A stretch of DNA of 47,950 nt. It comes from Clostridiales bacterium (GTDB lineage: Bacteria; Bacillota; Clostridia; Christensenellales; Borkfalkiaceae). Shown here in pieces: positions 44,242 through 47,950 of the stretch. The notes beneath the pieces are model-generated. The model made no database searches and was not told the DNA's origin. It saw only the letters and a program-made list of their open reading frames with translations. The stretch spans positions 1 to 47,950 of the forward strand of contig SVII01000010.1 of assembly GCA_015069605.1 (NCBI GenBank), written 5' to 3'. Each line of letters begins with the position of its first letter. Position 1 is the first letter of the stretch. The translations under genes were made by a program, and so were the position numbers.

Positions 44242-45097
44242 GTATTCTCCTTATATCTTTTGTCAGTTGTTCTTTTAAAGCATTGACACCGTTAAATTTT
44301 TGCACGTCTCGCAAAAAACGTATAAATCGAATTTTCATCTCTCTACCGTATAAATCCCCCTCAAAACCGTCGAGGTGGGTTTCTGTCAACACCGTTTGGT
44401 TGTCGAACGTTGGACGCGCGCCGTAGTTTGTAATGCCTTTATACGTTATTCCGTCAATTTCCACCCTCGTTTCGTACACACCGAGTTTTAAGGGATATTT
44501 TTCCATCGGATAAGCTACGTTTGCCGTCGGAAAGCCGATCGTCCTGCCGACTTGTCGATCGGAAAAAACCTCACCGATCAAAAAGAATGGCTCGCTTAAA
44601 AACGAATTCGCTTGTTCCACCTCACCGTTTTTTAACAGGTTTTTAATATACGTCGAACTGATTTTTGCACCGTCAATTTCCACAAGCGATTGCACGTCAA
44701 CGTAGACATGGGTAGCTTGTTTTAATGTTTGAGGTGTTCCTTTTGCCTTTGCTCCAAAGCGAAAATCTTCTCCGCATATAAAAAGTTTGGGTTGAAATTC
44801 CTTTAAAAGCAACCCCAAAAACTCTTCAGGGGGATAATCTTTAATTTCCGCAAACGGCAGCTCAAAAACAAAATCTACTCCTTCCCTCTTGAAGATTTCT
44901 TCCCGTTCACGGAAAGTAAATAAATTTTTTTCTTCTTTCCCGCCAACAATTGACATAATCCCGACAGGCAAACCGCTTTCTTTTGCGCGTGACAGTAACT
45001 TACAATGCCCGACGTGCAAACCGTCAAATCCGCCAAGCAACATCGCCGCACCATCTTTTTTATGCAATTTTTTCGTCAGCTCTACCGTTTTTAACAT
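44228..45097 (-). CDS. ribF: Bifunctional riboflavin kinase/FAD synthetase
   Basis: RibF makes FMN from riboflavin and FAD from FMN. The 289 residues match the bifunctional form. The N-terminal adenylyltransferase domain has GGFDGLHVGH (22-31) and ISSTYIKNLL (near 146-155); the C-terminal kinase domain has GRTIGFPTANV (near 182-192) and ends with the usual FIRFLRD motif. The start overlaps truB by seven bases, as in the common truB-ribF pair. Confidence 0.95.
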   Translation of the reverse strand: MLKTVELTKKLHKKDGAAMLLGGFDGLHVGHCKLLSRAKESGLPVGIMSIVGGKEEKNLFTFREREEIFKREGVDFVFELPFAEIKDYPPEEFLGLLLKEFQPKLFICGEDFRFGAKAKGTPQTLKQATHVYVDVQSLVEIDGAKISSTYIKNLLKNGEVEQANSFLSEPFFLIGEVFSDRQVGRTIGFPTANVAYPMEKYPLKLGVYETRVEIDGITYKGITNYGARPTFDNQTVLTETHLDGFEGDLYGREMKIRFIRFLRDVQKFNGVNALKEQLTKDIRRIREDD

Positions 45098-45975
45098 AAT
45101 TTCGTCTTTGCCTTAGCTTTTCCGTTTGCAACTTCCGCAATACCGTAAAAACTGTCGTCTTTATAAAGTTTATATAAACCGTCCGCGTCATCTACAAACA
45201 CCGTCATGCCGTTGAAAATTTTTTCCGCATTTTTCTCCGACAATTCAATCTTTTTAAAAGGCAAAATGCTCTCCGTCGGGATAATGAGTTTTTGCAATTC
45301 CTCAGGGGACGGGTCTTGTTCAAGCACGGAAAAGTCCACCGCTTTGTCCAAGGTGAACACACCGCTTTGCGTGCGCAACAGTGCGCTCATCACCGCTTTC
45401 GTACCAAGAGCCTCCGCAATATCTCTCGCCAAAGAACGGATATACGTGCCGCCGCCGCAACGGATTTTGATGCGGAACGTATCCCCTTTTCCCTCTACGC
45501 GAGAAAGAAGCTCCATACCGTAAATATGCACTTTTTTCGCCGCCAACTCAAATTCGATACCTGCGCGAGCCAAATCATAACCGCGCTTACCGTTAACGTT
45601 CTTCGCGCTGTATTTAGGCGGCACTTGCATAATATCCCCAAAAAACGTGGGCAATACCGCCACAATTTCGCTTTCGTCGGGTACACGCCCCCCTGCTATC
45701 AGTTCTCCCGACGAATCCAAAGTATCCGACGTAACGCCGAACGTGAACTCTGCAATATATTCCTTTTCCTTCTCTAAAAAGTAATCGAAAAGCCGCGTAG
45801 CATTTCCGACGCCAACGGGCAAAACACCGCTTGCCAAAGGATCGAGTGTGCCCATGTGTCCGCAAGGCGCGCCCGATAACCATTTGATTTTGTTGACAAC
45901 CGTCGAGGAAACGATCCCCGACGGTTTGTTTACGTTAATAAAGCCGAAAGTTTGTACTTTGGGTTGTTTTTTCAC
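45091..45975 (-). CDS. truB: tRNA pseudouridine55 synthase
   Basis: TruB makes pseudouridine 55 in the T loop of tRNA. The protein has 294 residues. The catalytic aspartate is Asp45 in HMGTLDPLASG, followed by KEYIAEFTFGVTSDTLD and CGGGTYIRSLARDI, both diagnostic. The C-terminal ~60 residues form a PUA-like domain. The start is GTG at 45975 with AAAGGAG upstream. It lies 26 bases after pheT and not in the nusA-infB-rbfA context where it is often found. Confidence 0.96.
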   Translation of the reverse strand: MKKQPKVQTFGFINVNKPSGIVSSTVVNKIKWLSGAPCGHMGTLDPLASGVLPVGVGNATRLFDYFLEKEKEYIAEFTFGVTSDTLDSSGELIAGGRVPDESEIVAVLPTFFGDIMQVPPKYSAKNVNGKRGYDLARAGIEFELAAKKVHIYGMELLSRVEGKGDTFRIKIRCGGGTYIRSLARDIAEALGTKAVMSALLRTQSGVFTLDKAVDFSVLEQDPSPEELQKLIIPTESILPFKKIELSEKNAEKIFNGMTVFVDDADGLYKLYKDDSFYGIAEVANGKAKAKTKLC

Positions 45976-46001
45976 AGAACACTCCTTTCGTTTTTATACC
46001 G

Positions 46002-47950
46002 TTAACGAAGTTCAATACCGAGTTTGAATTTTAAATTATTCAAAATCTTCTTTACAAAACCATCCAACGTTTCGGGCGTGAATGCCTTTTCCGTTTGCGC
46101 ATCGGGAGTAAACGTCAACGTGAATGCCATACTCTTCTTGCCTTCGGGAATTTGACCGCCGCGATATACGTCAAAAAGTTTTGCCGCCGTTACGTATTTG
46201 CAAGAATGCATCAACACTTCTTCCACTTCCGCGCAAGTCAATTTTTCGTCCGCAACCAACGCAAGGTCACGCTTTACTGCAGGGAACTTGGGAAGATTGA
46301 TATAACGAACCGCATCGTCCATCGCTTCATCAAGCGCAGTCAAATCTAATTCGCCAAGATATACTTTTTTATCTAAACCGAGCGAAAGGGCGATAGCAGG
46401 GTCGAGTTCACCGATACAACCCACTACTTCTTTTCCAAGCAATACGTTTGCGGAAACACCAGGGTGAAGATAGGATTTTTCCGCTCTTTCATACGTAAAC
46501 GTAAGATGGAAAATTTGCGCAAGGTGTTCTACAGCTCCCTTCATATCAAAGAAATCATTCTTACCGCCCCAAATACCGAGCACGAGGTGTTTTCTTTCGT
46601 CGGGCTGTTCCCCTGCCATTGTATCGTTGGGAACGTATGTGTTGGCAATTTCAAATTCTCTGCCCTCGTCATTACCACGACGGATATTTCTCACTGCGTT
46701 TTGAAGCATAGAAGGCGCGAGGAAAGTACGCATTACGGAGAGTTCTTCACTGATAGGATTGAGAATCTTCACAGCATTTCTCAACGCGTCTTCTTCAGAC
46801 AGTTTCATTAAATCAAAATCTTTGGGCGAATAGAACGAATAGTTATACGCTTCGTAAAAACCTTGCGTACGCAAAACGTTCTTCAAGTGCAATTCTTGTT
46901 TTTGTTCGTCCGTCAAACCACCGCCCGTTACGCTTGCTTTTTCCAAGAACGTAGGCACAATATGGTCATAACCATACATACGAATGATTTCTTCCGCTAA
47001 ATCGGGATAGCCGTCCACGTCATCACGATAACCAGGAATAATCACCGTCAATTCATCACCATTAATCGTGGGTTGGAAATTCAATCTTTCCAAAATCGCT
47101 TTAATTTCTTCGTTCGGCACGACGATACCAAGGAGCGCGTTAATCTTCGCGATACTAGCCGTCATTTTACGAGGCTCTAACGAAACAGCGCAAACATCCG
47201 CCTGCATTTCCGTTACCGTTCCGCATCCAAGTTCTTCAATCAAATGCAACGCGCGCGCCATACCATATGCGTTGGTGTATGCATCCACACCCTTTTCAAA
47301 GCGGGACGAAGAATCGGACGATTGACCAAGCGCGCGAGCGGTCTTTCTTACACTGTCACGCGCAAATTTTGCCGATTCAAAATATACGTTTTTCGTCGTG
47401 TCTTTAATTTCGCTGTTAAGTCCACCCATAATCCCTGCAAGCGCTACGGGTTTTTCGCCGTCGCAAATCACAAGGTTTTCAGACGATAACGTAAATTCTT
47501 TCTCATCCAAAGTCGTGATTTTTTCGCCTTTGTTGGCTCTACGAACGATAATTTTTCTATCCTTAATATCCTCTGCGTCGAATGCGTGCATAGGTTGCCC
47601 CATTTCCAACAACACAAAATTGGTAATGTCCACGATAGGCGAAATGGAACGGATCCCCGACAAAACAAGGCGTTTACGAAGCCATGCGGGGGATACGCCG
47701 CCTTGGATATTTTCCACGTAATGTCCTACGTAGCGAGGGCAAAGATCGGGTGCAAACACTTCCACCGTGATAGGTGCCGCCGTCGTTTTCGCTGCCGTAT
47801 AAGAATATGCGGGTTCTTTCAAAGGCTTTTTCATCACCGCCGCCACTTCACGCGCGATACCCAAAATGCATTGACAATCGGGACGGTTTGCCGTAATGGA
47901 AATATCAAAAATCCAGTCGTCTAACCCAACAATTTTCTTGATGTCCTCGC
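46002..47950 (-). CDS. pheT: Phenylalanyl-tRNA synthetase beta subunit, 5' end outside window
   Basis: The beta chain of the (alpha-beta)2 class II synthetase for tRNA-Phe. About 649 codons are present and the frame stays open to the edge; the N-terminal tRNA-binding domain and the start lie outside. At the edge the frame reads DIKKIVGLDDWIFDISI, then TANRPDC, matching the B1 domain. The B3/B4 editing domain follows, with ISPIVDITNFVLLEMGQPMHA-type sequence (landmark near residue 95), then the B5, catalytic-like and C-terminal FDX-ACB anticodon-binding domains (PKFPAVKRDLALV). The pheS gene should lie just beyond the window. Confidence 0.96.
   Translation of the reverse strand, partial: EDIKKIVGLDDWIFDISITANRPDCQCILGIAREVAAVMKKPLKEPAYSYTAAKTTAAPITVEVFAPDLCPRYVGHYVENIQGGVSPAWLRKRLVLSGIRSISPIVDITNFVLLEMGQPMHAFDAEDIKDRKIIVRRANKGEKITTLDEKEFTLSSENLVICDGEKPVALAGIMGGLNSEIKDTTKNVYFESAKFARDSVRKTARALGQSSDSSSRFEKGVDAYTNAYGMARALHLIEELGCGTVTEMQADVCAVSLEPRKMTASIAKINALLGIVVPNEEIKAILERLNFQPTINGDELTVIIPGYRDDVDGYPDLAEEIIRMYGYDHIVPTFLEKASVTGGGLTDEQKQELHLKNVLRTQGFYEAYNYSFYSPKDFDLMKLSEEDALRNAVKILNPISEELSVMRTFLAPSMLQNAVRNIRRGNDEGREFEIANTYVPNDTMAGEQPDERKHLVLGIWGGKNDFFDMKGAVEHLAQIFHLTFTYERAEKSYLHPGVSANVLLGKEVVGCIGELDPAIALSLGLDKKVYLGELDLTALDEAMDDAVRYINLPKFPAVKRDLALVADEKLTCAEVEEVLMHSCKYVTAAKLFDVYRGGQIPEGKKSMAFTLTFTPDAQTEKAFTPETLDGFVKKILNNLKFKLGIELR

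Overview
This window reads as chromosomal DNA of a spore-forming, low-to-moderate G+C Firmicute, most likely an uncultured member of the Clostridia. The evidence is strong GGAGG-type ribosome binding sites with many GTG/TTG starts, consensus sigma-A promoters, the sporulation genes yabP and yabQ next to divIC, and the rpoD-dnaG-dgt block. The lineage call is an inference. No phage, transposon, CRISPR array, rRNA or tRNA gene is visible.

All but three genes lie on the minus strand, so the text below follows the minus strand from high to low coordinates. Genes are dense: no gene-free stretch reaches 300 bases. (1) 47950-43390: pheT (5' end outside), truB, ribF and nfo, closed by a terminator. 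(2) 43340-41085: pepP, efp and dtd from an extended -10 promoter. (3) 41021-38384: a GT8 glycosyltransferase, a PlsC-type acyltransferase and a CrtO-like membrane protein, driven by a promoter preceded by four helically phased CTC(T/C)AC elements. (4) 38307-32103: dgt, dnaG, rpoD, trmK, nif3 and a zinc-ribbon coiled-coil gene. (5) 32091-23218: alr, ygfA, a membrane protein, rsmD, coaD, DAHP synthase, a YlbK-like patatin, rarA, an unrecognised lipoprotein, nrdR. (6) 23208-20561: ispG followed by a 522-residue PolC-like protein holding only the N-terminal, OB and exonuclease parts of PolC. (7) 20408-13742: a RecD-like helicase with an almost leaderless promoter, a TtcA-like enzyme, yabP, yabQ, divIC, a Ppx/GppA protein, an M50-like membrane protease with a helical-repeat tail, and malQ. 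(8) 13666-10057: a maltodextrin-type ABC importer (malE, malF, malG) without its own ATPase. (9) 10046-7398, plus strand: a complete SsuABC/ThiXYZ-type importer whose promoter overlaps the divergent valS promoter. (10) 7404-1: valS, then rpsL, rpsG, fusA and tuf (3' end outside).

Most genes are housekeeping: translation (EF-Tu, EF-G, EF-P, S7, S12, ValRS, PheRS beta, Dtd, TruB, TrmK, RsmD), replication and repair (DnaG, RarA, Nfo, Dgt, NrdR), cofactors (CoaD, RibF, YgfA, IspG) and cell wall (Alr). The least ordinary signals are the PolC-like exonuclease at a polC-type locus, a 272-nt spacer between rpsL and rpsG packed with perfect inverted repeats, a possible two-state rpsL leader, promoters that leave little or no 5' leader before recD-like and alr, competing hairpins around the yabP start codon, and the phased repeats upstream of the glycosyltransferase promoter.
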